From: Amycolatopsis coloradensis
GTDB lineage: Bacteria > Actinomycetota > Actinomycetes > Mycobacteriales > Pseudonocardiaceae
Reading direction: 5' to 3'
Assembly: GCF_037997115.1 (NCBI RefSeq)
Contig: NZ_CP150484.1
Location: 3,078,167 to 3,142,166, forward strand
Length of the DNA stretch: 64,000 nucleotides
In this document: piece by piece, positions 10,465 through 20,403 of the stretch
Position numbering within the stretch: the first letter of the stretch is position 1
How the letters are laid out: every line of letters begins with the position of its first letter
Program-made: the position numbers and the translations under genes
Notes under the pieces: generated by a model
Told to the model about the DNA's origin: nothing
Databases searched by the model: none
Seen by the model: only the letters and a program-made list of their open reading frames with translations

Positions 10465-10700
10465 GCTTCCTCGCTGACTCCCTCGAGCACCTGGTGCGCG
10501 GGATCGTCGACAACCCGGACGAGGTCCGGGTCGAGCTGCTGACCACGCGTCGTGGCCGCACGCTCGAGGTGCACGTGCACCCCGACGATCTCGGCAAGGT
10601 GATCGGCCGGGGCGGTCGTACCGCGACCGCCCTGCGCACCGTCATGGGCGGCATCGGTGGCCGCGGCGTCCGCGTGGACGTCGTCGACACCGATCGCTGA
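10461..10700 (+). CDS. khpA: KH-domain RNA-binding protein KhpA
   Basis: Small protein of 79 residues consisting of one KH domain with the GxxG loop VIGRGGRT. In other bacteria KhpA pairs with KhpB/Jag and binds many RNAs. The GTG start overlaps the rpsP stop by four bases (GTGA), indicating translational coupling. The place between rpsP and rimM is the standard one. Confidence 0.95.
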   Translation: MSFLADSLEHLVRGIVDNPDEVRVELLTTRRGRTLEVHVHPDDLGKVIGRGGRTATALRTVMGGIGGRGVRVDVVDTDR

Positions 10701-10716
10701 CCAAGGACACAACGGG

Positions 10717-11229
10717 ATGGACGTCGTAGTCGGCCGGATCGCCAAGGCGCACGGAATCCGCGGGGAGCTCGCGGTGGACGTGCGCACGGACTCGCCGGAA
10801 CAGCGGTTCGCGGTCGGTTCGGCCGTCACGACGAAGCTGCGTGACGGCAGCAGCAGAGACCTCACCATCGCAGCCGCCCGCGAGCACAGCGGGCGGCTGC
10901 TGGTGCGTTTCGAAGAGGTGCTGACCAGGGACGTCGCGGAGACCCTCCGCGGCGCGCTGCTGATCGCCGACACCTCGACGCTGCCGCCGACCGAAGACCC
11001 CGACGAGTTCTACGACCACGAACTCGAAGGCCTGCGGGCCGAACTCGCCGACGGCACGGTCGTCGGCAAGGTGCTCGAAATCGTGCACTCGCCCGCCGGC
11101 GAGCTGCTGTCGATCGAGCACGACGGACGCGAGGTGCTGGTGCCGTTCGTGAAGGCGATCGTCCCGGCGGTCGACGTCCCGGGCGGCCGCGTGGTCATCG
11201 ACCCGCCGGAAGGCCTGCTGGACGCCTGA
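10717..11229 (+). CDS. rimM: ribosome maturation factor RimM
   Basis: 16S rRNA processing factor that binds S19 and helps mature the 30S head. It opens with [18 protein letters not shown] (RimM N-terminal barrel) and ends with a PRC-barrel-like half ([30 protein letters not shown]). At 170 residues it has normal length. The ATG at 10717 is chosen. In-frame codons upstream lie inside khpA and are not conserved. The gene overlaps trmD by one base. Confidence 0.96.
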   Translation: MDVVVGRIAKAHGIRGELAVDVRTDSPEQRFAVGSAVTTKLRDGSSRDLTIAAAREHSGRLLVRFEEVLTRDVAETLRGALLIADTSTLPPTEDPDEFYDHELEGLRAELADGTVVGKVLEIVHSPAGELLSIEHDGREVLVPFVKAIVPAVDVPGGRVVIDPPEGLLDA

Positions 11230-11993
11230 TGCGCCTCGACGTAGTCACGATCTTCCCCGAATACCTCGATCCGCTCCGCGCCGCGCTGCTCGGGCGTGCG
11301 ATCGACCGCGGCCTCATCGAGGTCGGCGTGCACGACCTGCGGGACTGGACGCACGACGTCCACCGCGCCGTCGACGACGCGCCGTACGGCGGCGGGCCCG
11401 GCATGGTGATGAAACCCCAGATCTGGGGCCCCGCCCTGGACGACGTCTGCGGCGAGAACACCCGCCTCGTGGTCCCGACCCCCGCCGGGCGGCCGTTCAC
11501 CCAGGCCATGGCCCACCAGTACGCCACCGAGGAGCACCTGGTGTTCGCGTGCGGCCGCTACGAGGGCATCGACCAGCGGGTGATCGACGACGCCGCGAGG
11601 CGGATGCCCGTCGATGAGGTCTCCATCGGCGACTACGTGCTGGTCGGCGGCGAGGCCGCGGTACTGGTGATGGTCGAGGCCGTCGTCCGGCTGCTGCCCG
11701 GAGTCCTCGGCAACGCCCGCTCCGCCGAGGAGGACTCGTTCTCCGACGGGCTGCTCGAAGGCCCCAGCTACACCCGGCCGGAGGTCTGGCGCGACCTGGC
11801 CGTACCGGACGTCCTGCGTTCGGGAAACCACGCGCTGATCGACCGCTGGCGCCGCGACCAGGCGCTGGAACGCACCGTGCGGCGCAGGCCCGAACTGATC
11901 GGGCAACTGCCGGAAGGTAGTCTCGACAAGCACGATCTCGCCGTCCTCGAGCGGTTGGACGAGGACAGCGACCAGGCCGGGTCGAACACCTGA
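11229..11993 (+). CDS. trmD: tRNA (guanine37-N1)-methyltransferase
   Basis: SPOUT-fold enzyme that makes m1G37 in tRNAs reading CNN codons and prevents frameshifting. Family marks are [16 protein letters not shown] at the start, [26 protein letters not shown] and the knot region [11 protein letters not shown]. It has 254 residues. Its ATG overlaps the last base of rimM (TGATG), so the two are coupled. Confidence 0.97.
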   Translation: MRLDVVTIFPEYLDPLRAALLGRAIDRGLIEVGVHDLRDWTHDVHRAVDDAPYGGGPGMVMKPQIWGPALDDVCGENTRLVVPTPAGRPFTQAMAHQYATEEHLVFACGRYEGIDQRVIDDAARRMPVDEVSIGDYVLVGGEAAVLVMVEAVVRLLPGVLGNARSAEEDSFSDGLLEGPSYTRPEVWRDLAVPDVLRSGNHALIDRWRRDQALERTVRRRPELIGQLPEGSLDKHDLAVLERLDEDSDQAGSNT

Positions 11994-12111
11994 TTCCTGG
12001 TCTGCAATACTTGACAGGTTGGCGTGAGCGGACGCGCGAGTTTTGACTTCTGCCATTGGTTGAAGTCGGAGGCGCGAGGTCGGCCGGAACGCCATCAGCC
12101 CCCGGGTAGGT

Positions 12112-12130
12112 CGCAGTGCCCGACACTGCG
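12112..12130 (+). promoter_or_regulatory. hairpin in the rplS leader
   Basis: CGCAGTG and CACTGCG pair perfectly around a 5-nt loop in the roughly 180-nt region between trmD and rplS. The length of the gap suggests that rplS has its own promoter and leader. Whether L19 regulates itself here cannot be told. Confidence 0.3.
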
Positions 12131-12176
12131 CGCCCAAGCTGCACGTAAGCCATACGAAGACGAGGACGGACCACCG

Positions 12177-12545
12177 ATGAACACCCTGGACGCGCTGGAC
12201 GCGCAGTCACTGCGTTCCGACATCCCGGACTTCCGACCGGGCGACACGCTCAAGGTTCACGTCCGCGTCATCGAGGGCAACCGCGAGCGCAACCAGATCT
12301 TCCAGGGCGTCGTGCTGCGTCGCCAGGGCGGCGGCATCCGCGAGACCTTCACGGTCCGCAAGGTGTCGTTCGGCATCGGCGTGGAGCGCACCTTCCCGGT
12401 GCACTCGCCGAACATCGCCGAGGTCGAGGTCTTCAAGCGCGGTGACGTCCGCCGGGCGAAGCTCTACTACCTCCGCGAGCTGCGCGGCAAGGCCGCCAAG
12501 ATCAAGGAACGCCGCGAAAACCGCGAGACGACCTCCGCCAAGTAG
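12177..12545 (+). CDS. rplS: 50S ribosomal protein L19
   Basis: Large-subunit protein at the 30S-50S interface. The conserved body is present: [52 protein letters not shown] and [20 protein letters not shown]. The ATG at 12177 gives the usual 122 residues. The frame is open further upstream to 12024, but that part is not L19-like. A site AGGACGGA lies close upstream. Confidence 0.97.
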   Translation: MNTLDALDAQSLRSDIPDFRPGDTLKVHVRVIEGNRERNQIFQGVVLRRQGGGIRETFTVRKVSFGIGVERTFPVHSPNIAEVEVFKRGDVRRAKLYYLRELRGKAAKIKERRENRETTSAK

Positions 12546-12576
12546 GTAGCCGCACGGTTACAGGTAACCTGGCGTC

Positions 12577-13509
12577 GTGGTCGAACCCGTGTCCCAGAAC
12601 ACTTCCGAAGACGAGCCCGATCGCCCCGAAGAGGAGCGCCCCACCAGGGCCTCCCGACGGGGCCGATCCGACTCCAAGAAATTCGGCAAGGTCAACAAGA
12701 AGCGGTCGTTCTGGAAGGAACTGCCGATCCTGATCGTCGTGGCACTCGTGCTGACGATCTTGATCCAGCAGTTCCTCGCCAAGGTCTACATGATCCCCTC
12801 GGGGTCGATGGAGACCACGCTGCACGGCTGCGCGGGGTGCAGGGGCGACCGAATCCTGGTCGACCGGATCACGTACGACTTCACCGATCCCGGCCCGGGC
12901 GACGTGGTGGTCTTCAAGGGACCGCCCACCTGGGTCGGTGAGATCGACACGCCGGAGTCCAGCAACATCTTCGTCACCGCTTTCTACGGACTGGGTTCCC
13001 TGATCGGCTTCGCGCCGCCGGACGAGCGTGACTTCGTCAAGCGGATCATCGCGACCGCCGGGCAGACGGTGCAGTGCTGCGATCCGCAGAACCGGGTGAT
13101 CGTGGACGGCAAGGCGCTCGACGAGCCGTACATCCACTGGGAACCGGGTTCCAACGTGGACGAGAGCGGCAAGCCCGTCCAGGACACGTTCGAACCGGTC
13201 AAGGTGCCTGCCGGCTATGTCTGGGTGATGGGCGACAACCGCAACAATTCGAGCGACTCACGGCGCCAGGGCCCGATTCCGGTCGACAACATCATCGGTA
13301 AGGCGCGGGTCATCGTGCTTCCGCCCGGCCGCTGGGGTGGCGTTTCGGACCACAACCCGCAGGCGAACGCCCAGCCGCTGGCGCTCAGTGCGCCCGCCTG
13401 GCAGCAGGGGCTTCCCCTCGGCGTCGGTGTCGCCGCGGCGTGGCCCGTGCTCTTCCTCGGCAGGCGGATGTCGGCCGGAGTGCGCAAGGCGGTCGACCGG
13501 AGGCGGTAA
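12577..13509 (+). CDS. lepB: signal peptidase I
   Basis: Type I leader peptidase that removes signal peptides at the outer face of the membrane. A charged cytoplasmic N-terminus of about 45 residues is followed by one transmembrane helix (about 50-67). The catalytic Ser77 (IPSGSMETT) and Lys155 (RDFVKRIIA) come next, then box [13 protein letters not shown] (218-229). The C-terminus has a second hydrophobic stretch and a basic end, as in other actinobacterial enzymes. The region between boxes holds an extra Cys pair (GCAGC). GTG start, 31 nt after rplS. Confidence 0.95.
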   Translation: MVEPVSQNTSEDEPDRPEEERPTRASRRGRSDSKKFGKVNKKRSFWKELPILIVVALVLTILIQQFLAKVYMIPSGSMETTLHGCAGCRGDRILVDRITYDFTDPGPGDVVVFKGPPTWVGEIDTPESSNIFVTAFYGLGSLIGFAPPDERDFVKRIIATAGQTVQCCDPQNRVIVDGKALDEPYIHWEPGSNVDESGKPVQDTFEPVKVPAGYVWVMGDNRNNSSDSRRQGPIPVDNIIGKARVIVLPPGRWGGVSDHNPQANAQPLALSAPAWQQGLPLGVGVAAAWPVLFLGRRMSAGVRKAVDRRR

Positions 13510-13513
13510 GGCC

Positions 13514-14347
13514 TTGAGATTTCCTGTACCGCTCACACCGGCCGAGCCGCTTCGGCCGCCGCGGGCAGTGGTGCGTGGTGACCTCTTCTGGGGGTTGCAG
13601 GGTGCGCTGGACCGGCGGGGCCTCGGGCCCGTCGCCGGAGTCGACGAGGCAGGGCGCGGCGCTTGCGCCGGCCCGCTCGTCGTGGCCGCCTGTGTCCTGC
13701 GCCCAGGGGACGCCGCCCGCCTGCCCGAGCTCACCGACTCGAAGGTGCTCACGGCCAAGGCGCGCGACCGGGTGTACGACCGGGTCGTCCAGCGTGCCGT
13801 CGACTACTCGGTCATCGTCATCCCGGCCGCCGAGATCGACCTGTTCGGCATCCATGTCATGAACCTCGAAGGCATGCGGCGCGCCGTCTCGGCGCTGCGG
13901 AACACGCCTGGCTACGTCCTGACCGACGGATTCCGCGTGTCCGGGCTGCCCGCCCCGAGCATCCCGGTGCTCAAAGGGGACAAGGCCGTCGCGTGCGTGG
14001 CGGCGGCGTCCGTGCTGGCCAAGGTCACCCGGGACCGCATCATGGGCGACCTGCACGACGTCCACCCGCATTACGGTTTCGACGTGCACAAGGGGTACAG
14101 CACCACCGACCACGGCGCGGCGCTGGACACTCACGGTCCGAGCCCGGTCCATCGCTGGTCGTACACGAACGTGGCCACCGCGGCCGCCGCGCACCGCATG
14201 CCACCACCTCACCCGGTGGTGCTGACCGTCGCGGCACTGGAAAACCCGAGCGTGCCGATACGTGCCCTCGGCCCGTACGTGGGTAACAATGAACGCTCCG
14301 CCGCTGGAACAGCAGCAAAATCGCGAGGAGGGGCGCGGATTTCATGA
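13514..14347 (+). CDS. rnhB: ribonuclease HII
   Basis: Cleaves RNA in RNA-DNA hybrids and at single ribonucleotides in DNA. The motif [18 protein letters not shown] carries the first catalytic Asp-Glu pair. Further acidic residues lie in [13 protein letters not shown] and in VLTDGFR. The chosen TTG ([13 protein letters not shown]) lies 7 nt after a GAGGCGG site at the end of lepB. GTG codons at 13568/13571 are alternatives. It overlaps the next gene by four bases. Confidence 0.93.
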   Translation: MRFPVPLTPAEPLRPPRAVVRGDLFWGLQGALDRRGLGPVAGVDEAGRGACAGPLVVAACVLRPGDAARLPELTDSKVLTAKARDRVYDRVVQRAVDYSVIVIPAAEIDLFGIHVMNLEGMRRAVSALRNTPGYVLTDGFRVSGLPAPSIPVLKGDKAVACVAAASVLAKVTRDRIMGDLHDVHPHYGFDVHKGYSTTDHGAALDTHGPSPVHRWSYTNVATAAAAHRMPPPHPVVLTVAALENPSVPIRALGPYVGNNERSAAGTAAKSRGGARIS

Positions 14348-14667
14348 GCGCAGAGGATCTCGAGAAGTACGAGACCGAGATGGAGCTCTCGCTTTACCGC
14401 GAGTATCGCGACATAGTCGGCCAGTTCTCGTACGTGGTGGAGACCGAGCGGCGGTTCTATCTGGCCAACGCCGTCGACGTGCAGGTGCGCGACGGCGGCG
14501 GTGAGGTGTACTTCGAGGTCCGCATGTCCGACGCGTGGGTCTGGGACATGTACCGGCCGGCACGGTTCGTCAAGCACGTCCGGGTCATCACGTTCAAGGA
14601 CGTCAACGTCGAGGAACTCGATAAACCGGATCTCCGGTTGCCGGAGGACGGGCCGTTCTCCGGCTGA
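14344..14667 (+). CDS. DUF2469 family protein
   Basis: Protein of 107 residues of the actinobacterial DUF2469 family, which nearly always follows rnhB. The start [20 protein letters not shown] is highly typical. It is acidic and soluble, with no catalytic motif. Its ATG overlaps the rnhB stop (ATGA), so translation is coupled. The biochemical role is unknown. A strong hairpin follows the stop codon. Confidence 0.92.
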   Translation: MSAEDLEKYETEMELSLYREYRDIVGQFSYVVETERRFYLANAVDVQVRDGGGEVYFEVRMSDAWVWDMYRPARFVKHVRVITFKDVNVEELDKPDLRLPEDGPFSG

Positions 14668-14681
14668 TCTTTCGGAACGTC

Positions 14682-14720
14682 CGTGAAGGCCCCCTTCATC
14701 GTGTGAAGGGGGCCTTCACG
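14682..14720. terminator. 17-bp perfect hairpin, terminator-like
   Basis: Arms of 17 bp (starting CGTGAAGGCC and ending in GGCCTTCACG) pair perfectly around a 5-nt loop, 15 nt after the DUF2469 stop. There is no T-run, as is common for actinobacterial terminators. It belongs to the same TGAAGG hairpin family as 8152-8196 and 63553-63599. Confidence 0.65.
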
Positions 14721-14803
14721 TATCTCCGGGGCGCCTAGCACAGCCCACCGACGATTCCGCCCGGTGAGCTTCCGCGGCGGCCGAACCATCCACAACACCC
14801 CGG

Positions 14804-14812
14804 TTGTCCACA
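14804..14812 (+). promoter_or_regulatory. perfect DnaA box upstream of yraN
   Basis: TTGTCCACA, the DnaA consensus, about 90 nt before the yraN start. A weaker match (CCATCCACA) lies 17 nt to its left. Confidence 0.45.
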
Positions 14813-14899
14813 GGCGACGAAATCAGACCTGTCCGCCGCCCCTTCACCCTGGCAGCGTTGATCACATACGCACCGTGACGATCGCTGAGGGGGATCGAG

Positions 14900-15286
14900 A
14901 TGACGAGCACGGCCGAACAGCCGTCCGCCGGGGCACCACATATCGAACTGGGCCGATGGGGCGAGGAGCTCGCGGTCCGGCATCTGGAAAAGACGGGCTA
15001 TGTCGTCTTGTGCCGCAATTGGCGTTGCCGTGACGGCGAACTGGACCTCATAGCGACCGACACCAAACGCCTCGTCTTCTGCGAAGTGAAGACGAGGACC
15101 GGGGTGGGTTTCGGCACGCCCGCCGAGGCGGTGACCCCGGACAAGGCGGACCGCATCCGCCGTCTCGCGTACCAGTGGCAGCGCCAGTTCATGCTCCGCT
15201 GGTGCCCCGTCCGCTACGACATCATCGCGATCGTCGCCCGGCCAGACGCCCAGCCCAAGGTGCGGCATATCAAGGCGGCGTTCTGA
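14900..15286 (+). CDS. YraN/UPF0102 family endonuclease-like protein
   Basis: Protein of 128 residues with the restriction-endonuclease-like fold motifs of UPF0102: GRWGEELAVRHLEKTGY, then RDGELDLIA and FCEVKTRTG (Glu-x-Asp and Glu-x-Lys catalytic-type residues). It may take part in DNA processing together with its neighbours. It is the first gene of the yraN-comM-dprA operon; comM starts on the base after its stop codon. Confidence 0.9.
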   Translation: MTSTAEQPSAGAPHIELGRWGEELAVRHLEKTGYVVLCRNWRCRDGELDLIATDTKRLVFCEVKTRTGVGFGTPAEAVTPDKADRIRRLAYQWQRQFMLRWCPVRYDIIAIVARPDAQPKVRHIKAAF

Positions 15287-16798
15287 ATGGCACTGGCGAG
15301 AGCCTGGTCCGTCGCGTTGCTCGGTGTCGAAGGCAGGATGATCGAGATCGAGGCCGATATCGGTGGTGGCTCGCCGAAGGTCACGATGGTCGGGCTGCCC
15401 GACACCGGTCTGAAGGAGGCCAAGGACAGGGTCCGCTCCGCCGTCCGCAATTCGGGGCGGACCTGGCCGGACGAGCGGGTGATCCTCGGCCTCTCACCGG
15501 CGAATCTGCCGAAGGTGGGGTCCGGCTACGACCTGGGGATCGCGGCGGCGGTCATGGCCGCGACCGGGTCGGTTCCCGCCACGAAACTGCTGAACACCGT
15601 GCTACTCGGCGAACTCGCTCTGGACGGCCGGGTGCGGACGGTCCGCGGGGTCCTGCCGGGACTGCTGGCGGCACGCAACGCGGGGTACCGGAGGGCCGTC
15701 GTACCCGCCGAGTCGCTGTTCGAAGCCGCACTAGTGGACGGCTTGGAGGTCGGCGGGGTAGCGCGGCTGAGCGAATTCGTGGACTGGCTCAAGGGCGAAG
15801 GGGAACTCACCCGTCCCGGGCCGTCCGTCGTCCAGGAGCCGCCGCGGGTACCCGACCTCGCCGACGTCGTGGGACAGCCGGAAGCGCGGTGGGCACTGGA
15901 GGTGGCCGCGGCGGGCGGGCATCACCTGCTCATGACCGGACCGCCCGGGGTCGGGAAGACAATGCTCGCTCGGCGTCTCCCAGGCCTTCTCCCGCGACTG
16001 ACCGCTGAAGAGTCGTTGCAGGTGACAGCGGTCCATTCGATCGACGGTTCGCTTTCGCGGTCCGCGCCGCTCGTCACCGTGCCGCCGTTCGTCGCGCCTC
16101 ATCACTCGATCAGCGTGCCCGCCCTGATCGGCGGTGGAAGCGGCCTTGCCGTGCCCGGCGCGATCAGCCGGGCGCACCGGGGAATCCTGTTCCTCGACGA
16201 GGTGTGCGAATTCGGCCCGGAGCGGCTGGAGTCGCTGCGCACGGTGCTCGAAGAGGGCGAAGTGCGGATCGCGAGGGTCAAGGGTGCCGTGCGGTACCCG
16301 GCACGGTTCCAACTGGTACTGGCGACCAATCCCTGCCCTTGCGCTCCGGCGAAGGACGCCGACTGCACGTGCTCCGCGACCGTGCGGAGGCGCTACTTGA
16401 GCCGACTCTCCGGGCCATTACTCGATCGGGTGGATTTGCGGGTTCGGCTGCGCCCGCTTTCCGCGCTCAGCGCGCACCTGAGTGAGCCGCCCGAAGCGTC
16501 GGCGGCCGTCCGGGAGCGAGTGCTGGAGGCGCGCGAACGGGCCGGAAAACGCTGGGCGGAGCAGGGCTGGCTCACGAACGCGGAGGTGCCCGGCCCGGCG
16601 CTGCGCCGTGAGTTCGCGCTGCCGCCGCAGGTCACGGCCTTGCTGGACCGAGCGTTGGAGCGGGGCGCGATCACCGCGCGCGGCGCCGACCGCTGCCTTC
16701 GCATCGCTTGGACGCTCGCCGATTTGAAGGGCGCCGACAAGCCGGAGGCGGACGAGGTCGCGGCTGCCCTGAACTTCCGAGAGAGGTCATCCGGATGA
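15287..16798 (+). CDS. comM: YifB/ComM family Mg-chelatase-like AAA+ ATPase
   Basis: Protein of 503 residues. An N-terminal Lon-protease-like domain (GLPDTGLKEAKDRVRSA, SPANLPK) precedes the AAA+ core with Walker A GPPGVGKTMLA and Walker B GILFLDEV. A magnesium-chelatase C-terminal helical domain holds the finger ATNPCPC and ends in RCLRIAWTLADL. ComM is a helicase that promotes branch migration during natural transformation in other bacteria. It is joined without a gap to yraN and overlaps dprA. Confidence 0.95.
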   Translation: MALARAWSVALLGVEGRMIEIEADIGGGSPKVTMVGLPDTGLKEAKDRVRSAVRNSGRTWPDERVILGLSPANLPKVGSGYDLGIAAAVMAATGSVPATKLLNTVLLGELALDGRVRTVRGVLPGLLAARNAGYRRAVVPAESLFEAALVDGLEVGGVARLSEFVDWLKGEGELTRPGPSVVQEPPRVPDLADVVGQPEARWALEVAAAGGHHLLMTGPPGVGKTMLARRLPGLLPRLTAEESLQVTAVHSIDGSLSRSAPLVTVPPFVAPHHSISVPALIGGGSGLAVPGAISRAHRGILFLDEVCEFGPERLESLRTVLEEGEVRIARVKGAVRYPARFQLVLATNPCPCAPAKDADCTCSATVRRRYLSRLSGPLLDRVDLRVRLRPLSALSAHLSEPPEASAAVRERVLEARERAGKRWAEQGWLTNAEVPGPALRREFALPPQVTALLDRALERGAITARGADRCLRIAWTLADLKGADKPEADEVAAALNFRERSSG

Positions 16799-17934
16799 GT
16801 GAACTCGACGCCGAGCGCATCGCCCGGTCGTATCTCCTGCGCGTGGCCGAGCCGCCGGCACCGGCCTTGGCCGATTTCGTCGGTGAGTTCGGCCCCGTCG
16901 CCGCCGCGGAACGAGTGCGAAGTGCCGAATGCCCGCCGAAGGTGCGCGACGAGACCGCCGCGCGGCGAGCACACGACTACGCCGAGCGGGATCTGGAGCG
17001 AGCCGAGGCGGGCGAGGCCCGTCTCGTCATCCCGGAAGACGACGAATGGCCGGCCTGGCCGTTGCTTTCGCTGGCCGTGGCCCAAAGCAGGGGCGTTTCC
17101 GGCGTGGCGCCACCGCTGGCGCTGTGGGTACGCGGCCCCGCGAGGCTCGACGAGGCCGTGGACCAGGCGATCGCGATCGTCGGTGCCCGCGCGGCGACCG
17201 GGTACGGCGAGCACAACGCGGCCGAGGTGGGCTACCACCTCGCGAGCCGTGGCATTCCGGTGTTCTCCGGGGCGGCGTACGGCATCGACGGCGCGGCCCA
17301 CCGCGGGGCGTTGAGCGCGGACGGTACGACGGTCGCCTTGCTCGGCTGCGGTGTCGACGTCGGCTATCCGGCCCAGCACGCGACCTTGTTGCGCTCCATC
17401 GGTAAGACCGGCGCGGTGGTCAGCGAGTACCCGCCGGGCACCACACCCGCGAGGCATCGCTTCCTCGTCCGGAACAGGCTCATCGCGGCGCTCACGGGAG
17501 GGACCGTCGTGGTCGAGGCGGGCAGGCGAAGCGGCGCGCGGAACACCGCGGGGACGGCCGGAGCGCTCGGCAAGGTCGTGATGGCCATGCCAGGACCGGT
17601 GTCTTCGGCGATGTCCGCCGGCTGTCACGCGCTGATCCGCGAAGGCGAGGCCACGCTGGTGACTTCGGTCGACGAGATCCTCGAAACGGCGGGACGGTTC
17701 GGGGCGACGGGAGCGGATCCGTCGAAACCGCGCCGTCGCACCGATCGGCTCGGTCCGGAGGCGCTGCGAGTGCACGACGCGCTCTCCGATCGGTCGGCGA
17801 GGCAGGTGGAACGGATCGCCGCCGAGTCCGGCATCCCGGTCGAACGTGTCCGTTCGCTGCTTCCGGCGCTCGAACTCGACGGCTTCGCGGAAAGGGGTGA
17901 CGCAGGGTGGCGAAGACGGACCGCCAAGACCTGA
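16795..17934 (+). CDS. dprA: DNA-processing protein DprA
   Basis: Loads RecA onto incoming single-stranded DNA. An N-terminal SAM-like helical part is followed by the Rossmann-like DprA domain with AIVGARAATGYGEHNA, SGAAYGIDGAAHRGAL, VALLGCGVDVGYPAQH, SEYPPGTTPARHRF and the NRLIAAL motif. A winged-helix-like end (residues about 320-379) follows. The ATG overlaps the comM stop (ATGA). With 379 residues it has full length. Confidence 0.95.
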   Translation: MSELDAERIARSYLLRVAEPPAPALADFVGEFGPVAAAERVRSAECPPKVRDETAARRAHDYAERDLERAEAGEARLVIPEDDEWPAWPLLSLAVAQSRGVSGVAPPLALWVRGPARLDEAVDQAIAIVGARAATGYGEHNAAEVGYHLASRGIPVFSGAAYGIDGAAHRGALSADGTTVALLGCGVDVGYPAQHATLLRSIGKTGAVVSEYPPGTTPARHRFLVRNRLIAALTGGTVVVEAGRRSGARNTAGTAGALGKVVMAMPGPVSSAMSAGCHALIREGEATLVTSVDEILETAGRFGATGADPSKPRRRTDRLGPEALRVHDALSDRSARQVERIAAESGIPVERVRSLLPALELDGFAERGDAGWRRRTAKT

Positions 17935-18039
17935 CCGGCCTACACGCGAGGCGCCATCCCGGCACGATCCGACCACGGACACCGCAACAGGGTGCGGCGA
18001 TACTTGACCATCCGCCGTACATCGCGCAGCGTGATCGGC

Positions 18040-19035
18040 ATGCCGTCGACCGAAGGTCCCCACGGCACGGGGAAACGCGCCCGCAGACCCGATCTGCGCG
18101 CCGCCCGTGCCGCGCTGCCGGAGCCTGTCCGGAAGCTGATCGACGACTACGAGCGGCACCTTTCCCTCGAACGCGGGCTGTCCGCGCATACGGTACGTGC
18201 CTACCTCGGCGACGTGGTGTCGCTGATGGGTTTCGTGGACGGGAACGGTGGCCGGTTCTCCGACCTCGACATCGGGACGCTGCGCGGCTGGCTCGCCCGG
18301 CAACGCGAGGAAGGGGCGAGCCGGACGACGTTGGCCAGGCGAGCCGCGGCAGCCCGCACCTTCACCGCGTGGGCCCACCGAGTCGGGGCGCTCGCGTCGG
18401 ATCCGGGTGGGCGGCTGGTGGCGCCGCGCGCGCATCGCAAGCTTCCCGGGGTTCTCCGCGCGGAGCAGGCCAGTGACGTCATGCGCTTCTCAGCCGCCGG
18501 TGCCGAACAGCGCGACCCGGTGGCTTTGAGGGACAGTGCCATCGTGGAACTGCTCTACGCGACCGGTGTGCGGGTCTCGGAACTGTGCGGGCTGGATGTG
18601 GGCGACGTCGATTTCTCCCGCCGGGTCGTGCTCGTGCTGGGCAAGGGCGGCAAGGAACGTGTCGTGCCGTTCGGCGTCCCCGCCGAAGCGGCCTTGCGGG
18701 CGTGGCTGGACGAGGGCAGGGGAAGGCTCGCCGTCGAAGCGAAGGGGCCCGCGGAGGCGGCGCTCTTTTTGGGAGCGCGGGGAGGCAGGCTCGATCCGCG
18801 GGCGGCCCGCCGGGTCGTCCACGAAGCCGTCGGTTCGGTGCCGGGCGCGAACGACATGGGACCGCACGGCCTGAGGCATTCCGCGGCCACCCATCTGCTC
18901 GAAGGGGGTGCTGATCTTCGAAGCGTTCAGGAACTGCTTGGTCACGCTACGCTGGCCACAACGCAGCTCTACACTCATGTGACCGTCGATCGGCTGAAGG
19001 CGATCCACGACCGCGCGCACCCCCGGGCCCGATGA
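18040..19035 (+). CDS. xerC: tyrosine recombinase XerC
   Basis: Site-specific recombinase that resolves chromosome dimers at dif together with XerD. The N-terminal SAM-like core-binding domain spans about residues 27-115. The catalytic set is complete: Arg178 (ATGVRVSE), Lys202 (GKGGKER), His276 and Arg279 ([10 protein letters not shown]), His302 ([11 protein letters not shown]) and the nucleophile Tyr311 (LYTHV). The ATG at 18040 is chosen; a GTG at 18031 and an ATG-type start further up are possible. It is not next to an element or att site, so it is the housekeeping enzyme. It overlaps whiG by four bases. Confidence 0.93.
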   Translation: MPSTEGPHGTGKRARRPDLRAARAALPEPVRKLIDDYERHLSLERGLSAHTVRAYLGDVVSLMGFVDGNGGRFSDLDIGTLRGWLARQREEGASRTTLARRAAAARTFTAWAHRVGALASDPGGRLVAPRAHRKLPGVLRAEQASDVMRFSAAGAEQRDPVALRDSAIVELLYATGVRVSELCGLDVGDVDFSRRVVLVLGKGGKERVVPFGVPAEAALRAWLDEGRGRLAVEAKGPAEAALFLGARGGRLDPRAARRVVHEAVGSVPGANDMGPHGLRHSAATHLLEGGADLRSVQELLGHATLATTQLYTHVTVDRLKAIHDRAHPRAR

Positions 19036-19991
19036 TGCCGGGGAGGACTCGGCAGGTGACCCGGCGGCCCGAACCGGCGGCGCACGCGCATCCGCACGAG
19101 CACGGAGAACACGCTGAGTCGCATGCTGAGAACGGCGGTCCGATGACCGCCGACCCACATGTCACCGAAGCCGCCGGGAAACACCGCCCCGGCGGGGACG
19201 GTCCTGCCGTCGCGCCCGAAGCGCGGACCGGCTACGAAGTGGACGCCGGGATCCAGGCGCTGTGGCGTGAGTTCACCGAGTCTCCCGACCAGATCGTGCG
19301 CGACCGGCTCGTGCTGCACTACGCCCCGCTCGTCAAGTACGTCGCCGGCCGGGTCGGCACCGGGCTGCCGACCCATGTCGACGTCGGAGACCTGATCCAA
19401 TCCGGGATCTTCGGCCTGGTCGACGCGATCGAGAAGTTCGAACCCGCCAGGGGCCTGCGCTTCGAGACCTACGCCATGCAGCGCATCCGGGGCGCGATCC
19501 TCGACGACCTCCGCTCCCAGGACTGGGTCCCCAGAGCGGTACGCAGCAAGGCCCGCGAAGCCGAGCGCGCCCTGGAACGCCTTGGCGCCCGGCTGAACCG
19601 CACCCCGACCGACGCCGAGCTCGCGGCCGAGCTCGAAATCAGCGTCGACGACCTTCGTGAGTTCTACGGCCAGATGCAGCTGACCAGCGTCATCGCGCTG
19701 GAAGACCTGGTCGCCGCGGGCAAGGACAGCGGCTCGCTGGTCGACACCCTGCCCGACGACGGCGCCGTCGACCCGGTGGCCGTCCTGGTCGACCAGGACA
19801 ACCGCCGTCAGCTCGCGCAGGCGATCGCCCAGCTCACCGAACGCGACCGGATCGTGGTCGGTCTGTACTACTTCGAAAGCCTGACGCTCGCCGAGATCGG
19901 CAAGGTCCTCGGCGTCACCGAGTCTCGGGTCAGCCAGCTGCACACCCGCGCCGTCATGCGGTTGCGCGCCAAACTGGTCGAGCAGGCCTAG
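19032..19991 (+). CDS. whiG: RNA polymerase sigma factor, WhiG/FliA type
   Basis: Alternative sigma-70 family factor of 319 residues. Region 2 ([56 protein letters not shown]), region 3, and region 4 with the helix-turn-helix [25 protein letters not shown] match the WhiG/FliA class, which controls sporulation or motility genes in actinomycetes. The first 70 residues are a His/Pro-rich extension, and an ATG at 19143 could be the true start. The ATG overlaps the xerC stop. Confidence 0.93.
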   Translation: MMPGRTRQVTRRPEPAAHAHPHEHGEHAESHAENGGPMTADPHVTEAAGKHRPGGDGPAVAPEARTGYEVDAGIQALWREFTESPDQIVRDRLVLHYAPLVKYVAGRVGTGLPTHVDVGDLIQSGIFGLVDAIEKFEPARGLRFETYAMQRIRGAILDDLRSQDWVPRAVRSKAREAERALERLGARLNRTPTDAELAAELEISVDDLREFYGQMQLTSVIALEDLVAAGKDSGSLVDTLPDDGAVDPVAVLVDQDNRRQLAQAIAQLTERDRIVVGLYYFESLTLAEIGKVLGVTESRVSQLHTRAVMRLRAKLVEQA

Positions 19992-20403
19992 CCACCGTCC
20001 TGTTCCGCGACGATCAGCCGAGTTGCTTCGGGTGGGCCACGAAACCTTGAGGTCTGCGTCGGAACCTCGCTGCGCTACCGGAGCCCCTTTCCCTGCGTGT
20101 GTGCGTCGCATGCTCCGGGGGCGGCGGTGACGACGCGTGTGCTTGGACGGACGACACGTGTCTCCCGCCGGATCACCTGGTGCGGAGTCCGGTCCCGGCG
20201 TGTTCGCTCCCCATCACGCGCGTCCCGTGCCTGGACACGCGAATCGCGCCATCCACCGAAACAGCAGCAAGGGCGAGCAGGACCACGCCAGGAACCAAAG
20301 CCAGGACCACGCGACCCACCCTGCCGCTCCGCGGGCAACGCCTGCGCCCCATCCGTCCTCGAGACCCGCAGGCCATGGGCACCGGCCTTTCCGAAGCGCT
20401 CAC
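19992..20403. other. 412-bp intergenic region between converging whiG and the M23 gene
   Basis: No convincing coding region. Short open frames here lack a ribosome-binding site and use poor codons. The only clear structure is a pair of 21-bp spaced units at 20129-20160 related to the array near 42.1 kb. Bases 20228-20245 contain a further partial unit (CCTGGACACGCG). Confidence 0.5.
20129..20160. repeat. two tandem units of the 21-bp GACGAC-CGTG repeat
   Basis: GACGACGCGTG at 20129-20139 and GACGACACGTG at 20150-20160, exactly 21 bp apart and joined by TGCTTGGACG, like the linkers in the array near 42.1 kb. Confidence 0.6.

Noticed and set aside
18040..19035. Integrase of a mobile element
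   Set aside because: The tyrosine recombinase sits in the conserved dprA-xerC-whiG setting, with no att sites or element genes, so it is housekeeping XerC.
20075..20338. Small minus-strand gene between whiG and the M23 gene
   Set aside because: No ribosome-binding site, low-quality codon use, and it runs through the 21-bp repeat units.
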